From Cafeteria roenbergensis (taxonomy: Eukaryota > Sar > Bigyra > Bicosoecida > Cafeteriaceae), in NCBI GenBank assembly GCA_008330645.1, contig VLTN01000041.1, positions 124,001 through 188,000 of the forward strand: a DNA stretch of 64,000 nucleotides. Reading direction: 5' to 3'. Made by a program: the position numbers and the translations under genes. Shown here piece by piece: positions 54,709-64,000 of this stretch (positions within the stretch are counted from its first letter, which is position 1; each line of letters starts with the position of its first letter). The notes under the pieces were generated by a model, which had not been told where the DNA came from, ran no database searches, and saw only the letters and a list, made by a program, of their open reading frames with translations.

Positions 54709-57700
54709 ATGCGCCGGGCGTGCCGCTCGGGAGCGTCTGCGGCCGCCGAGGCAGCCCTGCGGTCAGCTGCGCGGTGCCACCCGCGCGGCCGGGCTGCCGC
54801 TTCCCGCGTCGCAGTGCGGTGGGCGTCGGCGAACGCGTCGGATGACGCGCCCAGCGCTGCAGTGGGACTGCTGCAAGTCGAGGCCGACGTGGCCGCTGGG
54901 GCGCGCGTTCAGGACGGGCACGTGGCGCGGCTGATGGAGCAGTGCCTGCAGTCGCGGCAGTACGCCGAGGTGCTCCGCAGCGCCGCAGCTCTCGCCAAGG
55001 CCGGATGCGACTGCCTGTCCGCCGACAGCGCAGCTGGCCCGGCCTCTTGCCACGGCGCTGGGCCCGTGGCGGCCGCCGGCACCGGGACGCTGCCCAAGTT
55101 CACCGGACTCGCTGCCGCGGTGGCGGCCAAGGCCCGCGTCGCTGGCGGCGGGGGGGCTCCGAGGGAGCGGCTTCAGCGGTCCGTGAGCGAGGCGCTCGCC
55201 GCCGCTGCGCGCGTCGCCACTGCCACAGGCGCGCGCTCAGGCGGTCACACGGGGCCGCCCAGCTCCGCTCGCGCTTCTGGCCTGTTCGCGGTGCTCGGGG
55301 GTACCGAGGCCGGACGGGCTGAGGCGCTCTCGGCGCTGCTTGAGGGGGCGGAGGCCCTCTGCGCCCCGTCGGCCCAGACCGCGCTGGGACTCACAGCAGC
55401 GGACGCGGCAACGCTTCTTCGTGCGCTCTCGTTTGTGGAGGCCAGGCACGCTGCCTGCGGCGAGGAAGGCGCCGCTCGGCGCGCGAGCGTGGCGACGCTG
55501 CGAGTCTGCGCCGCGCTTCGAAGCTGGGAACCCCCCGTGAACGCCTTCGGGATGGGGTGCGAGGAGGCGGCCGCAAGCGCGGCCCAAGTCGCAGCCGGCC
55601 TGGTGGAAGTCGCTGCGCGGGACGGGGGCCACAGTCACGACTGGGACTCGGGCTTGCTCTGCCTGCAGCGGCTGTGCGGAGAGGCCGACTGCAGCGGCGC
55701 GCTGCAGGAGGCCGGCGCGATGGCACGCGACCAGCTGGCAGTTGCCGCTGCAGAGCATGCCGCTGCCAGCTTCGTGCGCGCCGCCCGAGCAGCCCAGCTC
55801 CTGGATGACGGCGCGCGCCGAGCAGTGCTTGCGGCCGCGACGGGCACCCCTCGATCCTTGCGCGGAGAGGGGGCGCTGGACGGGCTGCCCCTCCCCGGGG
55901 CGGCTCTTGCGGTGCTGGACCCGGCATCGGACGCGTCTGGCCAGGAGGCTGCCGAGCAGGAGGCTTGGCGCGGGGCCCTCGCCGGCGTCCGACCGCCGCC
56001 GGCGGACTGGGAGTACGCCGCAACGGTGCTTGGGTCGCCTGCCTGGGCAGCGGGCGCCGGCCCGGGCGACCCGGCGCTGCGTGGCTCCGTGGCGTCCATT
56101 GACCTTGCGCGGGCTCGGGGGGGTGGCGGGGGCGCAGCCGGCAAGCAGCAGGCGCTCAGGGGCTGGCTCACCGGCCGGGAGACCGACGCCGACCTCGCCG
56201 TGCTGGCCATGGCGCGAGGGGGGCTCTCGCCCAGCGCGGCAGAGCTGCTGGAAGGCCTGGTGGCGGCGAGCCGCGCAGGCGCCTTGGACGCCGTTGTCCG
56301 GCGGCAGAGGCAGCTGTCACACGCCGCCGCAGCCGCCGGCGAGACGCGCTCGACAAGCCTCGAGGCGCTGCTTCGCGCCCCAACAACCGCCGCGGAGATG
56401 GAAGCCGCGCAGGCTGCCCTGGCCTGCGCCCTGGACGAGCGCTCGCCCGCCACGCTGAGCGAGGAGGGGCCATCGGCGCGCGAGCTCCTGGGGCTGAGCC
56501 CTGGCCTCGCGCGCGACCTCGTGAGGCACCTTCTCGCGCAGCGCGACCCGGCCGCCTCCGTGGCCGCAGCCTCGCTCGTTCGGGCCATGGTTGCTGCCCC
56601 CCTCCGCCTCTTCCCCTCGGCCGCCATGATGGAGCGCCTCCTCCGCCAGCTTGCTTGCGACCCCACGGAGGCAGTGGCTGTGCTGGATGCCGTTCTGGCA
56701 TCGGGGACAGGCGGCACGCGCCAAGGCCGCCTGTGGGCCTCGCCGCACGGCGCGCTAATAGTTGCTCACCTGGTGCGCGCAGGCATGCTCGCAGAGGCAA
56801 CAGATGTTGTGGAGATGATGACGCTGGCGGGAGGCACGCTCACCCCCGGCGCAGCCGTGGCCAGCGCGCTTGCCTCTGGGCTGGCCCGCTGCGAGGTGGC
56901 AGCGAGCGACGCAGCGGACCCGGAGGCCAAGGCAAGAGCAAGCGCGGTCCTGCTGCAGATCTACCACCGCATGGCGGCCACCCCCCGCGGATGCTTGCCA
57001 AGCGCCGCGTCTGCGGGGGCCGCCACGCAGCTCGCCGTCGCCCGCGCCAAGGCGTCAGGCGGCCTCACGGCACCATGGCTACTTGCAGCCGCAAGCCATG
57101 CATTGAGGTACGTTCCCATGCTCTCGGAAGCCCTGCGGAGCGCGGGCCTCGCCGAAGCGCGAGCGCGGGCCGCCGAAAGCAGGCTCGAGGACGCCGAGGC
57201 GCGCCTCGCCAAGCAGGCCGCGGAGGCCTTGGCCGAGCCTGACTCGTTGCGCTCCGAGCGACGCGCTGCCGAGGCGGACAGGGACGCACGGACGGCTGCA
57301 AGTGCGTTTCGCGACGCACAGCGCGAGGAGGAGGATGCCGTGGCAGCGCTTGGACCCTTGCTCGAGGCGAGCGGCTTCGGGAAGGAGCTGGCTCCGGGCT
57401 TTGCGGGCCTCGACGCCGTGGCCTCGGGGGCCACGGACGTCGCGCTCCCTGTTGAGGAGGCGCCGCTGCCGCTGCTTGCGCCTGGGACGACGGCGCCAGG
57501 CCAGTGGCCCGCCGACCCCAGCAGACGGCCCATGGCATCTGGCTCCGGTGCGGGCCTCGCAAGCGCGGATCCCGGGAGGTGGCAGCCTCTGGCGAACATG
57601 CTGGCGACTGCGGCGCTGAGCATGCAGGCGGTCCCGGGCGCCGCCCGTGCAGGTCTGGCGCTCGGGACGGTGCACGCTCAGCTCCGGGCGGGCGTGCAGC

Positions 57701-58530
57701 CATCGGGCGACACGCTCCGCTCCGTCGTTGCGGGCATCGTGCGCCTGCCGCCAGAGGACTGGGATCCGGAGTCCCTGCGGTCCGCGTTCACGCAGGCCGC
57801 GCAGCGGCTTGGTGCGGCCGTTGAGCATGGCAAGGCAGCCCGCGGCGCCGCCAGCGGCTTCCAGGCAGCCCTGGAAGCGCACGGCGAAGCTACTGCCGCC
57901 GCGTTTGCCCGTGCAGTGCTGTCCACAACGTGGGAGTCGCCTCACTCGGCTGCGGCAGGAGCCGCCGCAGCGCTGCTGGAGGCGGGGGTGCCGCAGCAGG
58001 CCGCCCGCTCGAGCATTGAGGGCATCCTACTGGCTGCGGAGCGCGGCCAAGAGCCTGGCCAGGAAGCGCTCGAAGACCAGCCGTTGCTGTCGCCGGCCAG
58101 CGACAGCCTGCCACCTGCGAGCGAGGAAGCGCTGGCCTCGCTGTTCCAGGAGATGCGCCGCTCGGGGGCGCTGGCCGCCGCGGGGCTTGTGTCCCCAATG
58201 CCCGCGCTGTCGGCCATCGTGCCGGGTGCCAGATTCGTAGACCTTCGCTGCTGCACGCGGCTGCAAGCGCACCTGGCGTGCGATGCGGCGGTGCGCGAAG
58301 CGGCAGTGGAGGCCGTATCAGCCGCTGGCGACGACAGAGACCTGCATTTTGTGGTCGGGCGCACGGGCGCGGTGGCAGCTGCGGTGGAGGACTGGGCAGC
58401 GGGAACCACGCCAGTGCTCAAGTTCGACAACCGCTCGTCGCGGACGCTGATGCTGCGAGCACAGTCGCTCAAGGCCTGGGGGCAGGCTGCTTTGGGTGGC
58501 GACTCCCTCGCCGGGAGGCAGCGCGCGTGA
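54709..58530 (+). CDS. Mitochondrial PPR/Smr-like helical repeat protein
   Basis: Single exon, 1273 residues. The first 40 residues are Arg/Ala/Ser-rich without acids (MRRACRSGASAAAEAALRSA), typical of a mitochondrial presequence. The body is paired helices. The clearest unit, at about 678-724 (HLVRAGMLAEATDVVEMM then TLTPGAAVASALASGL), has the pentatricopeptide pattern, with others weaker. PPR proteins bind organellar RNA. Residues about 1166-1264 (FVDLRCCTRLQAHL, then HFVVGRTG, and RSSRTLMLRAQSL at the end) resemble a worn Smr domain, giving the PPR-Smr plan known in plants and some protists. A coiled coil lies at about 820-900. The repeats are too divergent to be sure. The ATG at 54709 fits the targeting peptide. 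Confidence 0.65.
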   Translation: MRRACRSGASAAAEAALRSAARCHPRGRAAASRVAVRWASANASDDAPSAAVGLLQVEADVAAGARVQDGHVARLMEQCLQSRQYAEVLRSAAALAKAGCDCLSADSAAGPASCHGAGPVAAAGTGTLPKFTGLAAAVAAKARVAGGGGAPRERLQRSVSEALAAAARVATATGARSGGHTGPPSSARASGLFAVLGGTEAGRAEALSALLEGAEALCAPSAQTALGLTAADAATLLRALSFVEARHAACGEEGAARRASVATLRVCAALRSWEPPVNAFGMGCEEAAASAAQVAAGLVEVAARDGGHSHDWDSGLLCLQRLCGEADCSGALQEAGAMARDQLAVAAAEHAAASFVRAARAAQLLDDGARRAVLAAATGTPRSLRGEGALDGLPLPGAALAVLDPASDASGQEAAEQEAWRGALAGVRPPPADWEYAATVLGSPAWAAGAGPGDPALRGSVASIDLARARGGGGGAAGKQQALRGWLTGRETDADLAVLAMARGGLSPSAAELLEGLVAASRAGALDAVVRRQRQLSHAAAAAGETRSTSLEALLRAPTTAAEMEAAQAALACALDERSPATLSEEGPSARELLGLSPGLARDLVRHLLAQRDPAASVAAASLVRAMVAAPLRLFPSAAMMERLLRQLACDPTEAVAVLDAVLASGTGGTRQGRLWASPHGALIVAHLVRAGMLAEATDVVEMMTLAGGTLTPGAAVASALASGLARCEVAASDAADPEAKARASAVLLQIYHRMAATPRGCLPSAASAGAATQLAVARAKASGGLTAPWLLAAASHALRYVPMLSEALRSAGLAEARARAAESRLEDAEARLAKQAAEALAEPDSLRSERRAAEADRDARTAASAFRDAQREEEDAVAALGPLLEASGFGKELAPGFAGLDAVASGATDVALPVEEAPLPLLAPGTTAPGQWPADPSRRPMASGSGAGLASADPGRWQPLANMLATAALSMQAVPGAARAGLALGTVHAQLRAGVQPSGDTLRSVVAGIVRLPPEDWDPESLRSAFTQAAQRLGAAVEHGKAARGAASGFQAALEAHGEATAAAFARAVLSTTWESPHSAAAGAAAALLEAGVPQQAARSSIEGILLAAERGQEPGQEALEDQPLLSPASDSLPPASEEALASLFQEMRRSGALAAAGLVSPMPALSAIVPGARFVDLRCCTRLQAHLACDAAVREAAVEAVSAAGDDRDLHFVVGRTGAVAAAVEDWAAGTTPVLKFDNRSSRTLMLRAQSLKAWGQAALGGDSLAGRQRA

Positions 58531-58980
58531 CGCCGCGGCGCTTCTTGCCGGCTGCCCCCCGACAGCGACTGTGTCCTTGAACGTCAGACCCCCTCCAAAG
58601 TGCTGCGTGGCCTTGTGGACACGACGGCTGCACCGTCATGCGTCGTTTGCGTGGCATGTCGCGCTTCGCAAGCCCTCTGAAGGGCAACCACCAGCAAATG
58701 AGCGCCTTTTCACGCGCAACACAGCCACCCCCATTCGTCCGACTCGCAGGGCGCGGGCGCGCTCGGGACACGCTACGGCTCCAACGCACATATGCAGGAA
58801 CAAAGGCCGAAACGGACTGGCGTCGCTGCGGCGGCAGCTGGCCAGCAGGCTCACCGCGCCCTCGAGCGGCGCTCTTGGGCAGGGCAGAGCGGGAGAGACA
58901 GAGCGGAAGAGCGAGTGGGAGGGAGGGAGAGTGCGGAACAGAGCAGAGAGCGGGACGCTCACGCCCCCCGGGGACTCCGG
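58531..58980. other. Convergent spacer, 450 bp
   Basis: Lies between two stop codons. The right end (about 58880-58950) is GA-rich, giving a polypyrimidine strand on the minus side near the stop of the CEP76-like gene. No gene was recognised. Confidence 0.5.
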
Positions 58981-61900
58981 TCACTCTGCGTAAATGGTCA
59001 CTGCGATGAACCGGGTGTAGATCACACCCGTCGTCAAAGACTCGACAAACGCCTCCACAAGGATCTCAGCCTCGGTCTTGCTGAGAATTGGACTTGTCTT
59101 GGGCACAGTGTCCTGCACGAGCTGTCGGATGTCGGTGGGCGTTTGCACGCGCGTCACCCACGCGTCGATGTGACCGCGCACCCGCCCCGTGGACTGGGCC
59201 TCCTTTTGCGCCTTCTTGATGCGGCTGTCGCTGATCGCCATGAGCTCCAGCACGCGCTTCCGGACCTCGCCGGTCAAGTTGTCTGCCATGCGTCGATCGT
59301 GCGACCCGGGCTCGAAGTTCATCGCCAAGGCGCGAGACATGAGGAGCGCCCGCATCGTGTCGCGCACGACAGGGTACGTGCGCCGGTCGAACACTACACC
59401 CTCGGCCAGTCGCTTGCCCAGCCGGATGCCACCGATCGCGCCCTCGACCTCCCCGGCAATCTCGCGCGTGAGCCGATCGGTTTCCAAAAGGGACAACTGC
59501 CGGCGGAGCGGCGGACCCACCAGCGCTCCCGGGGCGGTGCCCTCCGTCGCGCCAACCACACGTCCGTGCATGGCGTGCTGGGTGAGGTCAAACCCGCGCA
59601 TCGCGCGGCCTGCCCGTGCCTCGGCGGGCAGTCCAAAGCACGATGCACAGCCAGCGGAGGGGGCCTCCCGGGCAGAAATGTGCACGTCCTTCGTGCCCTT
59701 GAGGTTCGCGGTCTTGAGGCGCCCGAGGTCGTCTTGCCCAGTGCGGATCAAGTCGGGCTGGTAGCCGCCCGCGATGTCGCCCACCGCGCGGCGCTCGTCT
59801 GCGTGCGAGCGCGCCCCCAGCAAGGGCATCCAGCACTCGCGGTCACGCAGGTCCCAGCTTGTGTCGCAGCAGCGCGAGGGCAGGAGCCCGCACTGCATCA
59901 GGCTTCCAGCGGGGTCCGACCGAAGGCCGGCGACGCTGGGCGCGTTGATGCTGGCCACGTCGCGCCGCTTTGTGAAGAACTTGTACCTGTACTCGTTCGT
60001 CGCGGCCATGAGCTGCATCTGCTTGGCCTTTGCCGCCTTGGCAAGCTCGGCAGCCACACGGGCATCTTGGCTGGACTTCTCGAGATGGGAAGCTGACGAG
60101 TCCGCATTTGTCTCCACCGTCACCGCTGCCGACGCGCGCATGTCGATGCCCAGGTCGTCCACGTGGGCTTGGCGGTCCTTTACCTTTCCGATGATCTTGA
60201 GCGCCTGCTCCATCGTGAACCGGGCCGGGCGCCCGTCGGCGGTGGCCTTGGGCTTGGCAGGCGCACCGCCAGACTCGCTCTGGAACCGGTTGCGCTGCAT
60301 TCGCGACATGAACTCGTGCGGGCGCTCCATGCCCAGCCACTGGTCCACCCTGTCAGGGTCGTCGTAGTGGGGGAAGCCCATCTCCTTGGCGGCCATCATG
60401 GCCAGGGCGGTCACCTCGTCCACGCGCACCTTGGCCGAGTTGATGGACAGCGCGCGCCGCAGCAGCTGCCACCGCTTGCGGCGCTCGTCGCAGTCCACCT
60501 GCCGGTTCACCCAGATGTTCTTGTGGTTGAACATGAGCATCGGCCTCCGGTAGCGCAGCCGCTCCACGACTCGGCGCAGGCGGGAGGCGACGCGAGCCTC
60601 GTTGTTGTCGTCGAGACTCTCACACACGCCGTGCTGGTACCGTCCCGGGAGGACATCGCCGGTAGGGGTCCAGAAGTCCGGCACTGCGTCGTGGACCACG
60701 GTGTCGAGGCTCTCCTTGGACTCGGACGCCATGGCGCCGCCGTCGAAGCATGCCTTGCCCGTGTCGGTCGCGCCGGGCGGCATGTCGCCGTCCTCGGGGA
60801 ACGTGGCCGGGTTCTCCTGGTCGGACATCTTCCACCCGACGTAGTCCAGGGTGCTGGCGGGGCCATCATCCTCGTCGCTCGCGTGCTTCGCCTGGGCGTC
60901 CGCCTTGGCCTCCTCTGCCATGGAGCTCATCGTCGTGTGCTCCAGCCCGGTGCGGAACGAGAAGAGGAACCGCTGGTGGCGGGAGCCGTCGCGGGGAAAG
61001 GCAGGCTCGCCGCTCGCAGTGGCACCCTCCACATCGCGGCGGCTCGGGTAGGTCACGACCCAGAAGGCCAGGACGTCCTCCTCGTCGCGGCCAAGACACT
61101 CCTCCTCCTCGATGCCGAACCCGACCAGGTCGGCAGTGTTGGGTGTGGCAGCGCTGGAACCCTCGGCCTCGCCGTCGTGGCCATCGTCTTCATCCTCAAC
61201 AGCCGCCGCCTCGCCAGCAGTTTGCTTCACGCCCTTGAGCAACCTGTTGGCCGGTCGCAGCACCGGCACCTTGCCGAAGCCGGATTCGTCCTCTTCCTTC
61301 CAGGCACGCCGGTCGTCATCGTCAATGAGGTCCTGCGTGGCCACGCTGTCACTGTCGCTACCACGGCGCTTGCGGCGCCCTCCACCCGCCCCTGCGGCGG
61401 CTGCCGCAGCCGCGCCCGCGGCTGCAGCATTACCGGCAGCGCCTTCGCCGCCCGCTCCTTGAGCCACAGGCTTGCCGTCACGCTGGATGTCCTCCGAACC
61501 AGACTCCTGACCGTCGTCATCGCAGTCATCGTCGCCATCGCCATCGCCAGCCGCATCAGCAGCGGCTCCGGAAGGCGTCGTGCGAGTGTCCCTGGAGCGA
61601 TGGCGCGGCTTGGGGGGCGGGGCGGCGGCTCCCCAGCCGCCGAAGATGGCACCCAGGGCGTCGATGACCCCACCGCCCTCGGCCTCCTGAGGATCGCCTT
61701 CCTCGTCCTCGCTGGCGTCGCCGTCGAGCGACGAGTCTTCGTCGCTGGCGCCCGGATCCTCGGCGCCCTCCGCGTCGTCGGCAGCGAGGCTGGCCCTGGC
61801 AGCCGCCTGGCGCTTCTTGATCTCCGCGACCGCCTTGGAGGTTCGGCGCGACTGGACAAAGCCAGTTGACATTTCGTCACCCTCGTACAGCACCCCGCAG

Positions 61901-64000
61901 CCACGCTCGGGGAGGAACTCCGGCTCTTCCCGCAGAGCAGCGACCACATCCGTGAGGGAAAGGGGGTCCCCATCCTGCCCCCCGGTCTCGCCCTCGCCCG
62001 GGTCCGCTTCAGTGGCCCTGCCGTCGTGAGCCCCGCCCTCGGCTGGCGCCCCGCCCTTGGAGTCCGCCTGCGGCTCGCCCGCAGCGGCGGCGGCCTTGCG
62101 CTTGCGCAGCGCGCTCTTGAGCTTGCGCGTCGTAGCCTTCACCTTGGCATCCGCTTGGGCCGCAGCAGAGCCGGTGGCTGCGGCATCCTGCCCTGAGCCC
62201 TGCTCCTCCTCCTGGTCGTCGTCGTCTTGGATTCCCAGGTCTATGGCGCGCTTGGCATAGTAGTCATCGCCGACCCACTTGTCTGGCGTGGCCGTGACCT
62301 CCGGCCTGCGCACCGCCGCGCCGCCGGCAGATGCCTTCGCCGCAGCCCCCGCGCCCCCGGACCCGCCGACTCCCACGCCCTCACCGGAGCCTTCGTCCTC
62401 AAGGATCGAGGCGCCCGCCTCCGGGGCTCCCACCATTCCCCGTGCTGGCGGGGTGACGGGGTAGAGCTTGCGGGACTTGTCGCGGGCCTCGGCTTCAGTG
62501 GCCGCCACGGCGTCGTCGCGCGCAGCCATGTCACGGTCGCGAGACTCGCCGCCGCCCCCGCCGGCCTTTGCGGCTGCACCCGACGCGCCCCCTCCGCGGG
62601 TGAGCACGATGGCAGCATCGGGGCCGAGAATCGTATCGGCGGCCGGAATGTCGATGTAGTTGCGGTGAGAAATGTCCTCGTACGCCTTCTGCTCGTCGGC
62701 GTGGTCGCTGGGCTTGGTGCCGGAGCGCTTCCTGTGCTGGGTGATGAGCGCTGCAGTCGGGGCATCGAGGGCGGGCTTGCTGCGTCGCACCATGCCGATG
62801 CACACGTAAGCGTCCTCGCCGATGCCGAGAAGGAGGGAGCAGAGGAGCGCGGCGTGCTCCGCCGCGCCGCCGCGGCCGTAGTCCATCACCGTGCTGAGGC
62901 GCATCCAAACCCGCGGGAGCTGCATCATGATGCGACGCAGCTGCGCCGGGACGTACCGCGGCGGCATGCGGTACAGCGGCGTGTGGTCCAGACGCTTGGC
63001 CTCGCTCCAGTCGGGGTCTGCGAGAGATGTTCGTGCCTCGTAGGAGGGATCTGCCGCCAGGCGCGCCATGTCCTCTCGCACGGCGGTGGCAAGGCTCTCT
63101 ACTCGCATGCGGCCGTTTCTGGCCGCGGTCGAGAAGAGCTCCTCTGGTCGCGCGAACTCGAGCGCCTTGACAATGCGGGCAACTCTCCAGGCGAGGTGGC
63201 GCCGGTGGCGAAGGTGCACGGTCCGGAAGCCGCCGGGCGTCGTCAGCTGCTCGTCCAACAGATCCAGTGCGCGAAGCGAATCGCTGTTGGCCAGGGAAGA
63301 GTGGTTGTTCAGCAGCAAGATTCGCTCGAACTCGCCCTTGAGGGAGCAGGCTGCAGTGACGGACGTCATGAGCAGCGGGATGGGCACCACCGACTGAGTG
63401 AGCAGCCGTGGGCTGCAGTCTTCGTCGAAGAACACAAGGAGCGGATGAACGGAGTGCAGCCACGTCGCGCCCCCCGGGCCGGCGCCAGGCAGCACCTTGG
63501 ACGAGGATGCCGCGATCTTGGCCCTGAGCAGCCGCATCTTGTTGGACCCCATTTGCGAGAGGATCGCCTGCTGGCTCCTGGCCGCCTGGCCCTCGGTCGC
63601 CGAGCCGCTGGCCACGATGCGGGAGCGCAACTCCAGCACGAAGCGCAGCTCAGAGGGCTGGAGGCTCTGCAGCATCTCCGTGGAGTCGCTTGCCCCGCGG
63701 AGCCACTGCTCGAACTGGCCATCCCGCAGGCTGAGGACGTCGGCCTCCACCCAAAGGTCGCGCATGACTCGCCACCACGGCGGCATCGCGCGCGACCGGT
63801 GCTGCGTGCGGGGAAGCTCCGGCAGGGCGTCACTGATCCACTTGGGGTTCACCGCATCGGGAATACCGTACTCGGACAGGTCAGGCCCATACGAAGTCTC
63901 GCCGCCCTTGCGGACCAGGCGTCCAGGGCCCATCGCCGCCCCGGTGAACCGGAGGTGCGCGAACAGCCCCTCGAGCCGGTTGGCGTGCGGCACCACGTCC
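58981..64000 (-). CDS. CEP76/CC2D2A-type transglutaminase-like protein (5' end beyond window)
   Basis: A single open frame from the right edge to the stop at 58981, more than 1670 residues; the N-terminus, where the family's C2 domains lie, is cut off. The best landmark is AEHAALLCSLLLGIGEDAYVCIG (about residues 377-400 of the visible part), nearly the CEP76 phrase HAVLLCSLLLGFGLDAYVCVG. Much later FWTPTGDVLPGRY (about 1108) matches FWE.LTG.RY, and MFNHKNIWVNRQ (about 1155) the following strand. Together they form the catalytically dead transglutaminase-like core of CEP76 (centriole duplication) and CC2D2A (ciliary transition zone). About 700 residues of acidic, Ala/Gly and Ser-rich sequence split this core. 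The C-terminus ends FIAVTIYAE. CEP76 is favoured over CC2D2A on the first motif. Confidence 0.75.
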   Translation of the reverse strand, partial: DVVPHANRLEGLFAHLRFTGAAMGPGRLVRKGGETSYGPDLSEYGIPDAVNPKWISDALPELPRTQHRSRAMPPWWRVMRDLWVEADVLSLRDGQFEQWLRGASDSTEMLQSLQPSELRFVLELRSRIVASGSATEGQAARSQQAILSQMGSNKMRLLRAKIAASSSKVLPGAGPGGATWLHSVHPLLVFFDEDCSPRLLTQSVVPIPLLMTSVTAACSLKGEFERILLLNNHSSLANSDSLRALDLLDEQLTTPGGFRTVHLRHRRHLAWRVARIVKALEFARPEELFSTAARNGRMRVESLATAVREDMARLAADPSYEARTSLADPDWSEAKRLDHTPLYRMPPRYVPAQLRRIMMQLPRVWMRLSTVMDYGRGGAAEHAALLCSLLLGIGEDAYVCIGMVRRSKPALDAPTAALITQHRKRSGTKPSDHADEQKAYEDISHRNYIDIPAADTILGPDAAIVLTRGGGASGAAAKAGGGGGESRDRDMAARDDAVAATEAEARDKSRKLYPVTPPARGMVGAPEAGASILEDEGSGEGVGVGGSGGAGAAAKASAGGAAVRRPEVTATPDKWVGDDYYAKRAIDLGIQDDDDQEEEQGSGQDAAATGSAAAQADAKVKATTRKLKSALRKRKAAAAAGEPQADSKGGAPAEGGAHDGRATEADPGEGETGGQDGDPLSLTDVVAALREEPEFLPERGCGVLYEGDEMSTGFVQSRRTSKAVAEIKKRQAAARASLAADDAEGAEDPGASDEDSSLDGDASEDEEGDPQEAEGGGVIDALGAIFGGWGAAAPPPKPRHRSRDTRTTPSGAAADAAGDGDGDDDCDDDGQESGSEDIQRDGKPVAQGAGGEGAAGNAAAAGAAAAAAAGAGGGRRKRRGSDSDSVATQDLIDDDDRRAWKEEDESGFGKVPVLRPANRLLKGVKQTAGEAAAVEDEDDGHDGEAEGSSAATPNTADLVGFGIEEEECLGRDEEDVLAFWVVTYPSRRDVEGATASGEPAFPRDGSRHQRFLFSFRTGLEHTTMSSMAEEAKADAQAKHASDEDDGPASTLDYVGWKMSDQENPATFPEDGDMPPGATDTGKACFDGGAMASESKESLDTVVHDAVPDFWTPTGDVLPGRYQHGVCESLDDNNEARVASRLRRVVERLRYRRPMLMFNHKNIWVNRQVDCDERRKRWQLLRRALSINSAKVRVDEVTALAMMAAKEMGFPHYDDPDRVDQWLGMERPHEFMSRMQRNRFQSESGGAPAKPKATADGRPARFTMEQALKIIGKVKDRQAHVDDLGIDMRASAAVTVETNADSSASHLEKSSQDARVAAELAKAAKAKQMQLMAATNEYRYKFFTKRRDVASINAPSVAGLRSDPAGSLMQCGLLPSRCCDTSWDLRDRECWMPLLGARSHADERRAVGDIAGGYQPDLIRTGQDDLGRLKTANLKGTKDVHISAREAPSAGCASCFGLPAEARAGRAMRGFDLTQHAMHGRVVGATEGTAPGALVGPPLRRQLSLLETDRLTREIAGEVEGAIGGIRLGKRLAEGVVFDRRTYPVVRDTMRALLMSRALAMNFEPGSHDRRMADNLTGEVRKRVLELMAISDSRIKKAQKEAQSTGRVRGHIDAWVTRVQTPTDIRQLVQDTVPKTSPILSKTEAEILVEAFVESLTTGVIYTRFIAVTIYAE

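Noticed and set aside
1-64000. Transposons, endogenous viral or virus-like elements, toxin remnants
   Set aside because: No transposase, integrase, reverse transcriptase, capsid, packaging ATPase or protein-primed polymerase motifs and no terminal repeats were seen. Base composition is uniform.

Overview
The window is nuclear DNA from a compact, very GC-rich, intron-poor unicellular eukaryote. The evidence is spliceosomal introns with GTGAGC/GTAAGG-type donors and CAG acceptors, and clearly eukaryotic genes: condensin SMC4, the DHX37/Dhr1 ribosome-biogenesis helicase, MCM-binding protein, RAD51, an LCLAT1-type acyltransferase, a giant USP9X/USP34-class deubiquitinase and a CEP76/CC2D2A-type centriole or transition-zone protein. 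The last implies a flagellated or ciliated cell. Base composition, gene density and gene content would suit a small heterotrophic flagellate such as a bicosoecid stramenopile, but the sequence alone does not fix the taxon. I saw no rRNA, tRNA, transposon, virus-derived element or CRISPR array.

Layout, left to right (strand in brackets): (-) coiled-coil protein with 36 perfect-length 30-bp repeats, cut by the left edge; (+) SMC4; (+) PH-like, coiled-coil, proline-rich protein; (-) two-exon twin-CX9C protein; (+) DHX37, two exons; (-) MCMBP, two exons; (+) ankyrin-repeat protein; (-) LCLAT1-like acyltransferase; (+) unknown Arg/Ala/Pro-rich protein; (-) RAD51, four exons; (+) unknown nuclear-looking coiled-coil protein; (-) mitochondrial LYR-motif protein; a 1.6-kb gap holding one doubtful exon; (+) OSCA/TMEM63-like channel of about 2169 residues, two exons; (-) giant USP with an 11.2-kb exon; (-) small two-exon protein of 80 residues; (+) mitochondrial PPR/Smr-like protein; (-) CEP76/CC2D2A-like protein, cut by the right edge.

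Three themes stand out. First, strands alternate almost perfectly: 14 of 16 neighbouring gene pairs are head-to-head or tail-to-tail, with short shared intergenic spacers, which suggests bidirectional promoters. Second, introns are short and mostly phase 0, and apart from the one in DHX37 they lie near the 5' end, in front of exons up to 11 kb long. Third, conserved machines (SMC4, DHX37, CEP76-like) carry long acidic or low-complexity inserts that their relatives lack. Functionally the window is a housekeeping neighbourhood weighted to chromosome maintenance (SMC4, MCMBP, RAD51), ribosome biogenesis (DHX37), mitochondria (twin-CX9C, LYR, PPR-like, possibly LCLAT1) and the cell cortex or cilium (CEP76-like, OSCA-like).
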